A DNA stretch of 64,000 nucleotides. Source: Pyropia haitanensis (Eukaryota; Rhodophyta; Bangiophyceae; Bangiales; Bangiaceae). Both the position numbers and the translations under genes were made by a program. The notes under the pieces are model-generated. The model searched no databases. It was not told where the DNA came from and worked only from the letters and a program-made list of their open reading frames with translations. Shown one piece after another: positions 1 through 9,871 of the stretch. The DNA is taken from positions 3,522,842-3,586,841 of the forward strand of contig SDUX01000006.1 of NCBI GenBank assembly GCA_008729055.1, in the 5' to 3' direction. Each line of letters begins with the position of its first letter. The first letter of the stretch is position 1.

Positions 1-1146
1 GCGGCCAGGGCGGCGCGCCGCCACCGCGGCCGGTGCGGTCGTGGATGCCACCGCCGGCAAAGCCGCGGGGCGCCCCTGGTAGGCGGGCGCCACGCCCACC
101 CCCCCCCCCCTCCCACTCCTCCCCTCTGTGCGCTGCGCCGACCGCCCCCTCACGCCCACAGCGAGAATTCCGCGGCCGCGCCGCCGCGGCGACGCCCCCC
201 CCCCCCCCCGCCGCGGCGAGCGGTGCGTCGCGGCGGCCGCGGCAGCCGGGGCGGCCGCGGCGCCACCACCCGCCGGCGGGAGCAGCGGCCGCCGCGGCGG
301 CGGGCGGCGCCCAATGCCACGGCTCCCCCCCCCCCCCCCTGCCCCCCCCCCCCCCCTCGTCGTCCACACGGCCAGCCGCGCAGCGGCGGGGGCGCCACCC
401 AGCGGGGCGGCCGCCAGCCGGTCGGACCGAGCGCCCGCCGGCGCGCGTGCCGGCACCACCCGCACCCCACCCGCCGGCGGCGGCGGCGCGGGGGCGGCGG
501 ACGACGCGCAGCACGGACGACCAGCGCGCGGCGGCGGGGGCGGCCGCCCCCGCCGCGGCCGCCCCCGCACGACGCTGCCAAGCGGGCCGCCCGCGGCCGC
601 CCCGCACCGCGGCCGCGCCGCACCGTGGCGGCCGCGGCGCCGCCACCGTCGCCGCCGCGCGGCAGTGGCGGCGTCCGCGGGCGGCCGCCCCCATGCGGCC
701 GCCCGCGGCAGGCGCGCCGCCCCCGTCCCCCCCCCCACCCGCGTCTCACCACAACCGCGGCGGCGTCGACGCGCGACGGTGGCGGCGGCGGCGGCCGCGG
801 AGGCGGCGGAGGCGGCGGCGGCGGCCACGGGTGGCCGGCCGCGCCGCGCCCGCCCCGCGGCGGCGGCAGGGGGAAGGGGGGGGCGCCCGCCGCCGCCGCC
901 GCCCGCCACCGCCCGCCGCCGCCCGCTCGCGGCCGCCCGCCGCTGCGCGGCCGCCGGCTGGCGTCGCCGCTGGCGGGCGCCGCCGACAGCCGCGGGCGCC
1001 GCCGACGGCGGCGAGGGGGGGGGGGGCGGCCGTCCACGTGCGCACGGAGGGCGGGTGGCGGTGACGCCGGCCGGCACTGGCGTGCCGGCCGGCGGGCGCC
1101 CGGCGGCATCGACCAGTCGTCTGCAGAGTGGCCACGGCAACTGACC
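1..1146. other. GC-rich low-complexity DNA, no supported gene
   Basis: This stretch is almost entirely G and C, with runs of C and GCC/CGC triplets. Long open frames exist on both strands at once because stop codons are rare in such DNA. Their translations are only Arg, Pro, Ala and Gly with no domain. No gene is supported. Confidence 0.6.
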
Positions 1147-1498
1147 CTTCAATGACGCAACGACAACTGCTTTTCAAGTTCAAAATTGATATGATATTTG
1201 AAAAAATAGTACGATTCACACAATATTGAGACTTCACGACAATAAAGTGGCACGTGTCATATTCACGATGTCTGCACTGTATCCATTGCAGCTAAATTTT
1301 AGCCAACTCGTTTTCTGGCGGTGAGGATTCACAGCACTGAGTGTCACTCAATGCGTGCATGGTAACCCCCCCCGACCAGTAAGTGGATGCCAAAAGCATA
1401 GACGCTCCGTCGGTCTGGTCAGTCAAGACAGCTCGCACGTGATCCGGCCGCGCTTTGGACGCACCACGGCCGGCCATGTAGTACGTCAAAGAATCTGG
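1147..1498. other. AT-richer spacer, nothing recognised
   Basis: Base composition changes sharply at about 1150 to ordinary mixed sequence. A minus-strand open frame (1292-1558) gives no recognisable protein. I see no gene or RNA here. Confidence 0.4.
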
Positions 1499-1546
1499 AC
1501 CCACAACGGATCCGTCGTGTAGGTGGGCTACTAAACCGTTGTGGGT
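1499..1546 (+). repeat. 48-bp palindromic hairpin repeat, copy 1
   Basis: The element starts ACCCACAACGGATCCG and ends CCGTTGTGGGT, so its ends are inverted repeats of each other around a central GTAGGTGGGCTACT segment. A near-identical 48-bp copy lies at 14037-14084 in the opposite orientation, with two substitutions. The two copies bracket the whole FB1 foldback region. They may be its outer ends or an independent hairpin family. Confidence 0.75.
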
Positions 1547-1929
1547 GCTGTCCCCCACACTGTGAGAGGGGGTCTACTTGGAAACTAGTTACACCCAATA
1601 CATTCCCGACAGCCCATTCCAGCGTGCCTGGAGGGGTGCCGACGATCTCCTCCAGCTCCCCAGATCCACCTCGATCTCTACAGAAACGAGTACATCCCTG
1701 GTTCCAACTCCATAGCGGAGTGCATTTGTCCAGTACTGGGAGCAACCGACGGGGGGAGCTCCCCCTGTAACGCTGGAGCTCGTTACGCTCCCCCCCGCTG
1801 GTGCATCACACATCTGCGATGTTGTACCCAAAATTGCGGATGTGCACGCGCTTGTCACACATGCGGCGCTTCACACGGACATGTGATGAGGGAGGTGTGA
1901 CAGGGTGGATGCCACAGCGTCGCACCAGC
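1547..1929. other. Spacer with an interrupted C/G-rich hairpin
   Basis: No gene is seen. At 1751-1796 GGGGGGAGC and GTAACG on the left pair with CGTTACGCTCCCCCC on the right, with a 7-base interruption in the left strand of the stem. This could be a transcription or termination structure, or a small repeat. Confidence 0.35.
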
Positions 1930-2111
1930 GCGCGCTACCGCTGCCTGGTGGGGGCCCCGCCGCCCGCGCGCCTGGTGGCGTACCCGCCACCACCCCCGCC
2001 GGCAGCCGCCGGCTGCCGCGGTCCCCGCCCCCGCCACTGCCGCCGCCACCCGCCACCGCCGCCCCCGTGGCCGCCCGCCCCCCGCCGCCCGCCGCCGCCG
2101 CCCGCCGCCGC

Positions 2112-2151
<40 letters not shown>

Positions 2152-4200
2152 GGCTGCCGCGGCGAGCGGCCGCGGCCTCCCGCCGCCACCGCCGCAGCCA
2201 CCGCCGCCGCGGCTGCCGCCGCCGCCCCCGCGGCCGCCCGCCGCCCGCCGCCCGCCGCCCGCCGCCCGCCGCCCGTGGCCCGCCGCCGCCGCCGCCGCCG
2301 CCCGCCGCCATGGCCGCCGCCACCGCCGCCGCCGCCCCCGCGGCCGCCCGCCGCCCGCCGCCCGCCGCCCGCCGCCCGCCGCCCGTCGCCCGCCGCCGCC
2401 GCCGCCGCCGCCCGCCACCGCCGCCGCCGCAACCGACGCGGCTGCCGCGGCGGGCGGCCGCAGCCGCCCGCAACCGCCGCCGCCGTGGCCGCCGCGGCTG
2501 CCGCGGCCACCCGCCGCCCGCCGCCCGCCGCCCTCGCCGCCGCCACGCGCCGCCATCGCCGTCGCCACCGCCCCCGCCGCCCCCGCGGCCGCCTACCGCC
2601 CGCCGCCCGCCGCCCCCGCCGCCGCAGCCGCCGCCGCGGCTGCCGCGGCGGGCGGCCGCGGCCGCCCGCCGCCCTCGCCGCCGACGCCGCCGCCACCCGC
2701 CGCAACGGCCGCCGCCACCGCCGCCGCCGCCCCCGCGGCCTCCCGCCCCCCGCCGCCGGCCGCCGCCGCCGCCGCCGCCGCCGCCGGGACTGCCGCGGCG
2801 GGCGGCCGCGGCCGCCCGCCGCCACCGCCGCCGCCGTGGCGGCCGCGGCTACCGCGGCCGCCCGCCGCCCGCCGCCCGCCGCCGTCGCCGCCGCCGCGCG
2901 CCGCCATGGCCGCCGCCACCGCCGCCGCAGCCCCCGCGGCCGCCCGCCGCTTGCCGCCCGCCGCCCTCGCCGCCGCCGCTCCCGCCGCGGCGCTCGCCGC
3001 CCCCGCCGCCACCCGCCACCGACGCCGCCGCGGCCGCCGCGGCTGCCGCGGCGGGCGGCCGCGGCCGCCCGCCGCCACCGCCGCCGCCGTGGCCGCCGCG
3101 ACTACCGCGGCCGCCCGCCACCCGCCGCCCGCCGCCGCCGCCGCCGCCGCGCGCCGCCATGGCCGCCGCCACCGCCGCCGCAGCCCCCGCGGCCGCCCGC
3201 CGCCCGCCGCCCGCCGCCCTCGCCGCCGCCGCCCCCGCCGCGGCCCTCGCCGCCCCCGCCGCCGCCCACCACCGCCCCCGCCGCCCCCGCGGCCGACCGC
3301 CGCCCGCCGCCCTCGCCGCCCGCCGCCCGCCGCCCACGCCGCCGCCGCCCCCGCCGCTGCCCTCGCCGCCCCCGCCGCCGCCCACCACCGCCCCCGCCGC
3401 CCCCGCGGCCGCCCGCCGCCCGCCGCCCGCCGCCCGCAGCCGCCGCCGCCGCCGCCACCGCCGCCGCAGCCCCCGCGGTAGCCCGCCGCCCGCTGCCCCC
3501 GCCGCCGCAGCCGCCGCCGCGGCTGCCGCGGCGGGCGGCCGCGGCCGCCCGCCGCCACCGCCGCCGCCGCCTCAGCCGCGGCCCTCGCCGCCCCCGCCGC
3601 CGCCCGCCACCGCTGCCGCCGTGGCCGCCGCGGCTGCCGCGGCCGGGGGCCGTGGCCGCCGCGGCGGGCGGCCGCCGCCGCCGCCGCGGCCGCCGCCGCC
3701 GCCGCCTCCCGCCGCCACGGCCGCCACCACCGCCGCCGCCGCTCCCGCGGCCGCCCGCCGCCGCCGCCGCGACCTCCGCTCCCGCCGCTGCGGGCTGCTG
3801 CCGCCCCGGCTGCCGCTGCCGCCGCCGCCGTTGCTGCCGGCCGCCGGCCGCCTGCCGCCCGGGCTGCCCCCCTGGCCGCCGCCCCCACCGCCGCCGCCCC
3901 CACCGGGTTGCTGCCGCCCGGCTGCCGCTGGCGCCGCCGCCGTTGCTGCCGGCCGCCGCCAGTGGGCTGCCGTCGCCAGCGGGCTGCCGCCGCCTGCCTG
4001 TTGCCGTCAATCGCGTGCTTTCTTTGTCAGCTGCCTCTGCCGCCACCGCTCGCCATCGCCGCTGCCGCGGCCCCCGCCGCCGTAGTGGCGGCTGGCGCCG
4101 CCGCCCCCGCCCTCGCCGCGGCGGCAATGGCTGCCGCCGCCCTCTGCCGCCGCTGCCCCCGTGGCGGCAGCGGCCGCTGCCTTGCGGGGGCAGGGGTGAC
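1930..4200. repeat. FB1 left outer arm: GCC/CGC-rich low complexity
   Basis: The block consists of degenerate GCCGCC, CGCCCG and GCGGCCGC motifs in higher-order blocks of roughly 100-250 bp. It is open in several frames on both strands and would give Pro/Arg or Ala polymers, so the open frames are not gene evidence. Its 3' edge, near GGGGTGACCAGCCACGCTGC, is shared with FB2 at about 32490. Confidence 0.65.
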
Positions 4201-4681
4201 CAGCCACGCTGCTTGAACGCAGAGGGATTTTGAAAAACTTACACACCGCGATTGTTCGATGTGAAAACAAAAGTACACACACTTCAGACTTGACACACAT
4301 CTCTAGGCCTATTTGGCGAATCAAGTGTCACGTACGTCTGTTCTGATAGGCTGTCACACGATTTGAACTGCGAATCTGGAACAATCAATACTACACTTAC
4401 TCTTGCTGGACATGGGAGTTGCCAGTTGCAAGTCGTTGACCAGGATGGGTGTTCTTCCAACAGTGGTACTCTCAACTGCTGAAGCGCCGGCGCCCGACGC
4501 CTCCTTCCACCCCGCCTGGTCGCCCGCTTCACCATTTTCTGGCCACGTAGCAGGCCAGGTGGATACACAAGCCTTATTTACTTGCTCTATCCAGTCTTGA
4601 GTGCGGGTCTGCCGACATCTGGGAGAGCACAGCCCCGAACGACCACATGGAGGGGCGCCATGTCCTCACCATTCCCCCTGG
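4201..4681. repeat. FB1 left inner arm, AT-richer segment
   Basis: This segment matches FB2 at about 32500-32977 and the reverse complement of 11400-11900 and 34500-35030. Shared landmarks include TTCTGATAGGCTGTCACAC and GAAGCGCCGGCGCCCGACGC. It ends in CATTCCCCCTGG, the exact insertion point of the CACTA-like element. The last three bases (4679-4681, TGG) are the target-site duplication. Confidence 0.75.
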
Positions 4682-4715
4682 CCCCATGGGAACAGAACCG
4701 CGATCAGACCGCGAT
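4682..4715 (+). repeat. Left TIR of the CACTA-like element
   Basis: It starts CCCCATGGGAACAGAACC and continues with GCGATCAGACCGCGAT. It matches the reverse complement of 9835-9868 at 33 of 34 positions. An ATG inside the repeat (4686) is in frame with the transposase ORF, so an N-terminally extended protein starting in the TIR is possible. Confidence 0.9.
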
Positions 4716-5150
4716 ATCGGGGCTTGGGCACCCAGAAACCGCGATCTAGACGATTTGACCACCGGATCACGGGGTCCTGACAGCTTGGGAGAGCCGCGTG
4801 GATCCTATGACACATCTGATTGGGCATCTGGAATCTTCCGGAAGAGCATGGAAACCCCTTCTGGAAGGCGACCGACACTTCCAGAAGTATCCAATCAACG
4901 AACCAGCAGACACGTGAACCGAGCATCGGCCTCAGATACGGGCTTTCAAGAGTATATCAACCCCACGGGGGCCCAAGGTCTGGCCATCCCTTGCTCCAAG
5001 CCTCGTCACCGTGCCTGCCTCCCAGAGCCCCTCCCCCCCCACCTTTCCCCTCTCCCTGCTCCCTCAACTCCTTCTCTCCGTCCAACAACCCTCCCCCCCC
5101 ACCTTCCCCCTCTCCCTCCTTCCCCAACTGCCTGTCTCGGTCCTGCCCGC

Positions 5151-7976
5151 ATGGCGGACCTGAGAGCATGCTTTTGCCCACAGTGCAGCGGGGGTGTACC
5201 AGGGGACTTCTCACAAGTGAGTCGTGCCACGTGGTACGAGCACAGGCGGCTTAGAAGTGGGCGGCCTTCTCGACGAGCACGGGCGGCGGCCGTAGCCCTC
5301 CCCCGGGCGGCCGCGGTTGCCTCCCCCGCGGCTGCACCCCCCTCGACAGAGGCGACGGGTCGCACCCCGGATGATGCCTCACGGGCTACGGGGAGCAGTC
5401 CGAGTGCCGGAGATGGCGATGTAGGAGACAGCGGCGGGGCCGCCGAGCAGCCTGCGGCTGCCCCTGAGACGCTCGGGTTAGTGGCTAATGGCGTGTGTAT
5501 TTCTCCTCAGGTTTTCGAAGACAACATCGACGATTTTGTAGCCTACGCCTTCGTCGTGGAGCACTGTCTGTGCCGGGCTGCAACCGAGGATTACCTGCTA
5601 CAGCGCCGTCATTCTGGCTCCTGCCGCACCCCACATCTCCTTAACTCTATGGTGGATGCGAGCGTCAACCTGCATACACGCAAGTTGGATTGCTGTAGGG
5701 CGGGCTGCGTGGCTTTTACAGCGGAGCGGCGCGACCTCACTGCCTGCGACGTGTGCGGCGCCGCTCGATACAGAGCGAACGGGGAGCCAAAAAAGCAAGC
5801 CACTATTTGGCCACTGCTTCCCTGGCTACGGATGATGCTTGCAGATTCCATTGTGGGGGCCGGGATGGTCAAGGCCATGAAGGAGGCACGTGAAGCAGCT
5901 GCGGCGGGGCCACCCGATACACTGCGAGATTGGTTCGACGGCGCCATCTTCCGCAAGCTGGTGACCATGGGCTACTTCTCGTCCGACACGTGTATTGCGC
6001 TGAGCATTTCGACGGACGGCTTCCAAGCGTGGAAGCAGCGCGGTTTTGAAGGTTGGCCGATTATTGCCACGATTCTTAACATTGATCCAGGTTCAAGAGT
6101 TCGAGTCGTGTCGCAATTGCTGTTGGGAGTTACGCCCGGACCACGTCAACCGGCAGATTTGGAATCATTTCTACATCCAATTGCCGAAGAGCTGAACCTC
6201 TTGGCGGCAGGTGTGCCTGGCGTGACCGTCGCAGGCTTCGACGAACCCCAAACCATCCAGGGCTTCGTCGTCCAGTTCACTGCGGATATGCCGGCAGGTG
6301 ACAAGCTGCTGAACGCTATCGGGGGAAACGGTGAGTACCCTGGCCGGTTTCGGATTTTCGCCGGTGTCCGTGCGCGCACCCGCTACTACTATCCCCCGTT
6401 TGACCCCCCGTACGATCCCCAACACCCCCCCCCGGCGAAGCGTCGACGCTTTGACGTCAAGGGGAACACCACACCCCGGCGGACGGCGGCCAGCGTCGCC
6501 GCTAGCGCCGCGAGGGTCGAAGACGCGCGCACGTCCGGACAGCGCAAGGCTGCCGTGCGGACGCTGGCGCAGAAAGAGGGCTTCAAGGGCCATTCGCTCT
6601 TCTTTGCGCCATGTCCTGCCGACAAGCTGCGGTACCCAGCTCTGCGGTACTTGTGGGAGTTTGGACCAGAGCTCGTCCCGTACGACACAATGCACCTGTT
6701 TTTGTGCAACGTGGTGCCCCGTCTGTGGGAGCTGTTTTCGGGGGAGAATGAGCAACTCGGGGACGACCAACCCTGGGTTATCAGCACTGCTGTCCGCGAG
6801 GCGATTGGCAAGGAGGTGAAGGCGGGCCGGTCTACAGTGCCGAGCAGTCAAGCTCGCGCACTGCGCGACATCCACAAGCATTCCGGGTCATACAAAGCGA
6901 TTGACTGGATGTACTTCCTCCTGAGCGTCGGCGAAGTTGTACTTGACGGCCGAATTCCGGATGAGTTTTTCAAGATTTTCATGCTGCTATGTCGTGCCGG
7001 ACGCCTCATTTTCAAGCCAAGCGCGGTGACAGAAGAAGAGCTGCACGAGGCGGACAAGCTCCTTAGAGCTTTTTGTCACGAGTACTACACGCACGTTTTT
7101 GCAGGCAAGGAGGAACGCCTTCGGCTCTGCCGACCTACCATTGTGGCGTTGCTGGACGTCACAGCAAACCTCCGTTCCTGCGGGCCTGCGTGGTCGTACT
7201 GGCAGTTTCCTGCTGAGCGCCTTATCGGTACGCTGTCGCGTCTCGTCCGGTCGCGGCGCTTTCCGTATGCCTCTCTGACGAGGGCTATATCTGCCAAGTA
7301 CTCTGCGGAGCTGGTTGCAAGCTTTGCGGACGCAAACGTGGCTGAAAGTTGGGCGCAAGCTACTGGAAAACCTCTTCCACGACAGAATCGGGACCGCGCT
7401 GGCACTTATTGTCTTTCGTCGCAGCCAAAAGTAGACCTCCTTCCTCCGACGCGGAACGCTGCTGATTTGATTGGACAAGAGCTTTCGAAGATGAAGGACG
7501 TACTTGCATTGGAGCAGGCCTCAAACATTCCGGATCGCATTCTCGCCAAGAAGTACTTCCGGCTGCGTCTCGCAAATTCCCAAATTGCGGGGGCTGTGTC
7601 ATCATCCGAGGACGTCGGTGACCGCCGACGAGACCACCTGGTTCGCGTCCGCTCTCATGTCCGACAAGCAGCAAGGCGCGGACAGGGAGTTCAACGCGTA
7701 CACGTCAACGTGTACGGGGCGGTCCACCACTACGCAGTGGTCCTTATTGACGGTATGCCACAAGCCTTCGCTTACATCGAGTGCGTGAAGTCAGCGGCGG
7801 ATCGTCACGGGAAGGCTGGGCTGGCCGAGATGCGTCGGGACACTGAGTGCTTCACAAGCTTGGGGGGCGCAATGCGGTACGTGAACGTGCAGTGTATTGA
7901 AGCTGTCGTGGGAACTCTATTTGTGAGACAGCGTCATGTTGTTTTGTACAACAGAGAGGTGTTTAGTACCGAGTAG
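5151..7976 (+). CDS. Tnp2-family (CACTA/EnSpm-type) transposase
   Basis: The predicted protein has 941 residues and would catalyse cut-and-paste transposition of the surrounding element. It begins with a Cys cluster (CFCPQC, residues 7-12) followed by VSRATWYEHRR, like the short zinc-binding N-terminus of fungal Tnp2-type proteins. A second cluster, CCRAGC...CDVCG, spans about residues 181-203. The transposase core follows: ALSISTDGFQAW (about 283-294) with the conserved Asp, GWPIIATILN, and PGPRQPADLESFLHPIAEEL (about 329-348). Later come YDTMHLFLCNVVPRLW, RDIHKHSGSYKA, and CGPAWSYWQFPAERLIGTL. This order is typical of the transposase_21/Tnp2 family. The ORF is also open upstream to 4647, through the TIR; 5151 is chosen because family-like sequence starts there. 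A GTGAGT at 5217 and TTTCTCCTCAG ending at 5510 could bound a 294-bp intron in phase; the frame is open either way. Confidence 0.85.
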   Translation: MADLRACFCPQCSGGVPGDFSQVSRATWYEHRRLRSGRPSRRARAAAVALPRAAAVASPAAAPPSTEATGRTPDDASRATGSSPSAGDGDVGDSGGAAEQPAAAPETLGLVANGVCISPQVFEDNIDDFVAYAFVVEHCLCRAATEDYLLQRRHSGSCRTPHLLNSMVDASVNLHTRKLDCCRAGCVAFTAERRDLTACDVCGAARYRANGEPKKQATIWPLLPWLRMMLADSIVGAGMVKAMKEAREAAAAGPPDTLRDWFDGAIFRKLVTMGYFSSDTCIALSISTDGFQAWKQRGFEGWPIIATILNIDPGSRVRVVSQLLLGVTPGPRQPADLESFLHPIAEELNLLAAGVPGVTVAGFDEPQTIQGFVVQFTADMPAGDKLLNAIGGNGEYPGRFRIFAGVRARTRYYYPPFDPPYDPQHPPPAKRRRFDVKGNTTPRRTAASVAASAARVEDARTSGQRKAAVRTLAQKEGFKGHSLFFAPCPADKLRYPALRYLWEFGPELVPYDTMHLFLCNVVPRLWELFSGENEQLGDDQPWVISTAVREAIGKEVKAGRSTVPSSQARALRDIHKHSGSYKAIDWMYFLLSVGEVVLDGRIPDEFFKIFMLLCRAGRLIFKPSAVTEEELHEADKLLRAFCHEYYTHVFAGKEERLRLCRPTIVALLDVTANLRSCGPAWSYWQFPAERLIGTLSRLVRSRRFPYASLTRAISAKYSAELVASFADANVAESWAQATGKPLPRQNRDRAGTYCLSSQPKVDLLPPTRNAADLIGQELSKMKDVLALEQASNIPDRILAKKYFRLRLANSQIAGAVSSSEDVGDRRRDHLVRVRSHVRQAARRGQGVQRVHVNVYGAVHHYAVVLIDGMPQAFAYIECVKSAADRHGKAGLAEMRRDTECFTSLGGAMRYVNVQCIEAVVGTLFVRQRHVVLYNREVFSTE

Positions 7977-8714
7977 GTGTCTTGAGCTCTTGGTACATCG
8001 TAGCATGCATGAACTCGGCCAGCGGTCTTTCACGGCACTGTTTCCTGGGGCAGTGGGAGCGGTGATAGGACAGGTTTTGCACGACATAAGCAGTGGGACG
8101 CCGTACTTCGCATATCACAGGAGGACATTTGTTTGACTTCATCGGACTTTGCAACTCCAGGACAGGAATGCAATTGTGAGCATCTGATTAAATCAGATTG
8201 TAATTTATTGACTTGAGTTTTGCTCAGAGGCATGCCCAACCCGGTGCCACTTTTTGCGGGCGCGCGGCCTCAGTGCCAACCGTGGACGCACGCGCCTCTT
8301 CTGTCACAGCCGCGTGCGCGCGCGTGTGCCCGCGCGTCTTGCTCTCCCGCATCGCTCTTGCTTCATGTCCGCGCGCGGCTCCATCTGCGACGATGGTGTC
8401 GAATCGGCGGTCCCGGGCGGCCTCGAGTGGGCGGTCAAGGAACCATGCAGGTACTGGCCGTGCTCTATGTTTTTTTTTTTTGTTCTAGCGGCGCGTCTGT
8501 TCGATCCGTCTTCGATCGCTACTCGTGGCTGCGTCGTCGAGGGGAGGTAGAGATGTCCTGTGTGGTGCTTTACGTTATTCTGTTCCCCTGGGTTGTATCT
8601 GACGAGTCACATACGAATCGTTGCTCTTTTTTTTATTGGATGTTAGACCTGAGTGGATTGGTGGCTGCTACGCAGGTGATTGCTGGCCTGCGGCTGCTCC
8701 GTGGAGAACCGGGA

Positions 8715-9599
8715 ATGGACAGTGCCCGTCCTCCCGCGCCCCCGCTGCGCATGGCGTCCCCCCCCCCCCCTCCTCCTGTCAGGGTCACGCCTGCTCCGTC
8801 CGTCTCGCCTGCGCAGCGTCCCCCCTCGTCGGGGAGTCAGCCTTCGCTTGTTGCTCCCCCGCCCCCGGGCGCTTCCCTCTTTGCCGGCGCGGGACCCCCT
8901 CTGGGTACCCCGGTTGCACCTGGCGCTCCTTTATCTTCCCCCCCCCCTCAATGTCCTCGTCTGCAAGAGCCGTCTGCCGCGCGCCGCCACCGTACGGGCA
9001 GGGGCGGCATTGACCTCGGCGGTGCCCGGCCGATGCCGGCACCAAAACCCACCATCATGAAGATCAATATTTACAAGGACGATGGCTTGGGGCTGGGGCC
9101 GGCCGACCGCCGGCGTATGCGACCGTGGGTGGCCTTTTCCATCGACAAGATTTTGCAGTCTACTTTGCCGTTTTGTTCGCAACCTCGGGACAAGCTACGT
9201 GCCGCGGTGTCCTACCTCGAGGCCCGCGAGCCGCGCCTCGCGCAGTGCGAGTCGAGCTGGGGCGCCTGCGCTGTCCTGGCGCGCAGCCTGCGACACCGTC
9301 AACCACGCAAGGCACGTGAACGCCGTGTCATCGGTGGGGGCGGAAGCGCCGGCGAGGGCGACGACGGGGGCGGACAAGGAGAGGGAGAGCGGGGTGGGCG
9401 GGGAGAGGCGGGCGAGAGAGATGGTGAGAGCGCGGGGGACGGGGTCGGCAGCGGCGGGGGCGGGGGTGGGGGCGGTGGCGGAGGCGCCGCCGCCGCCACC
9501 GCCTCGTCCGGCGTCACCGGCGATGCCTCGACGCAGGGTACGCGTGAGCAGGAGCTGGCGCAGCAGCAGCTGGACTTTTTTAGCCAGCTCGAGGGGTAG
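8715..9599 (+). CDS. Second ORF of the CACTA-like element, function unknown
   Basis: From the ATG at 8715 this gives 294 residues. The N-terminal third is Pro-rich. A compact core follows (about residues 115-200) with KINIYKDDG, RPWVAFSIDKILQ and AVSYLEAREPRLAQC. A Gly-rich linker and a Gln-rich tail (REQELAQQQLDFFSQLEG) end the protein. The frame is open back to 8220, but that part has long T runs ending in TTCTAG, GTTAG and CGCAG (8464-8675), which look like intron 3' ends. It lies inside the TIRs, downstream of and in the same direction as the transposase, so it may be the DNA-binding accessory protein that CACTA elements often carry. That role is inferred from position only; I recognise no family. 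Confidence 0.5.
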   Translation: MDSARPPAPPLRMASPPPPPPVRVTPAPSVSPAQRPPSSGSQPSLVAPPPPGASLFAGAGPPLGTPVAPGAPLSSPPPQCPRLQEPSAARRHRTGRGGIDLGGARPMPAPKPTIMKINIYKDDGLGLGPADRRRMRPWVAFSIDKILQSTLPFCSQPRDKLRAAVSYLEAREPRLAQCESSWGACAVLARSLRHRQPRKARERRVIGGGGSAGEGDDGGGQGEGERGGRGEAGERDGESAGDGVGSGGGGGGGGGGGAAAATASSGVTGDASTQGTREQELAQQQLDFFSQLEG

Positions 9600-9834
9600 G
9601 GATGCTATAAAAACCGTTGATAGCACGACAAAGAATGAAAAGCATACCGATGGAAAAAGACACAACTGGAGCCTGATGGCGGGATCTGTAAGCAGGACAA
9701 GAGTGCTTGGCAGCCCCTCGAAGACTGGGTGCTGAGACTATGCTGAGGGCGATTGTGAGCCAATGAAAGTCTGGCAAATCGCGTTCTGATCGCGGTTCTG
9801 ACCTTCCGGCACTGTCAATGTTCAAGGATCAGCG

Positions 9835-9868
9835 ATCGCGGTCTGATCGCGGTTCTGTCCCCATGGGG
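9835..9868 (-). repeat. Right TIR of the CACTA-like element
   Basis: The segment ends CGGTTCTGTCCCCATGGGG and is the inverted partner of 4682-4715. TGG at 9869-9871 is the second copy of the target-site duplication, after which foldback sequence (GTTCCGTAGCTCAGCGG) resumes exactly as in FB2. Confidence 0.9.
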
Positions 9869-9871
9869 TGG

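Larger units (their letters stand above)
4682..9868 (+). mobile_element. CACTA-like (Tnp2/CMC) DNA transposon with TIRs and TGG duplication
   Basis: This 5187-bp element is bounded by 34-bp terminal inverted repeats with one mismatch and flanked by TGG on both sides (4679-4681 and 9869-9871). FB2 carries the uninterrupted target CCCCCTGGGTTCCG at about 32971-32984, which proves both the insertion and the 3-bp duplication. It encodes a Tnp2-family transposase and a second plus-strand ORF. Three-base duplications fit the CMC (CACTA/EnSpm) superfamily, but the ends begin CCCCATGG rather than the usual CACT. Subterminal copies of a CAGAACCGCGATCAGA-like motif occur at 4732-4748 and 9785-9810, as expected for CACTA subterminal repeats. 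Nearly matched TIRs and a long open transposase suggest a recent insertion. Confidence 0.88.

Noticed and set aside
33..1155. Four overlapping ORFs of 310-343 codons on both strands
   Set aside because: All are Pro/Arg/Ala/Gly polymers in DNA that is almost free of A and T; stops are simply rare.
1801..4233. 810-codon plus-strand ORF and its 726-codon companion in another frame
   Set aside because: They read the GCC/CGC foldback arm; several frames on both strands are equally open and none has a domain.
5217..5510. In-phase intron in the transposase (GTGAGT...CTCCTCAG)
   Set aside because: The start of the interval encodes VSRATWYEHRR, which fits the family N-terminus, so I kept the uninterrupted frame; splicing remains possible.
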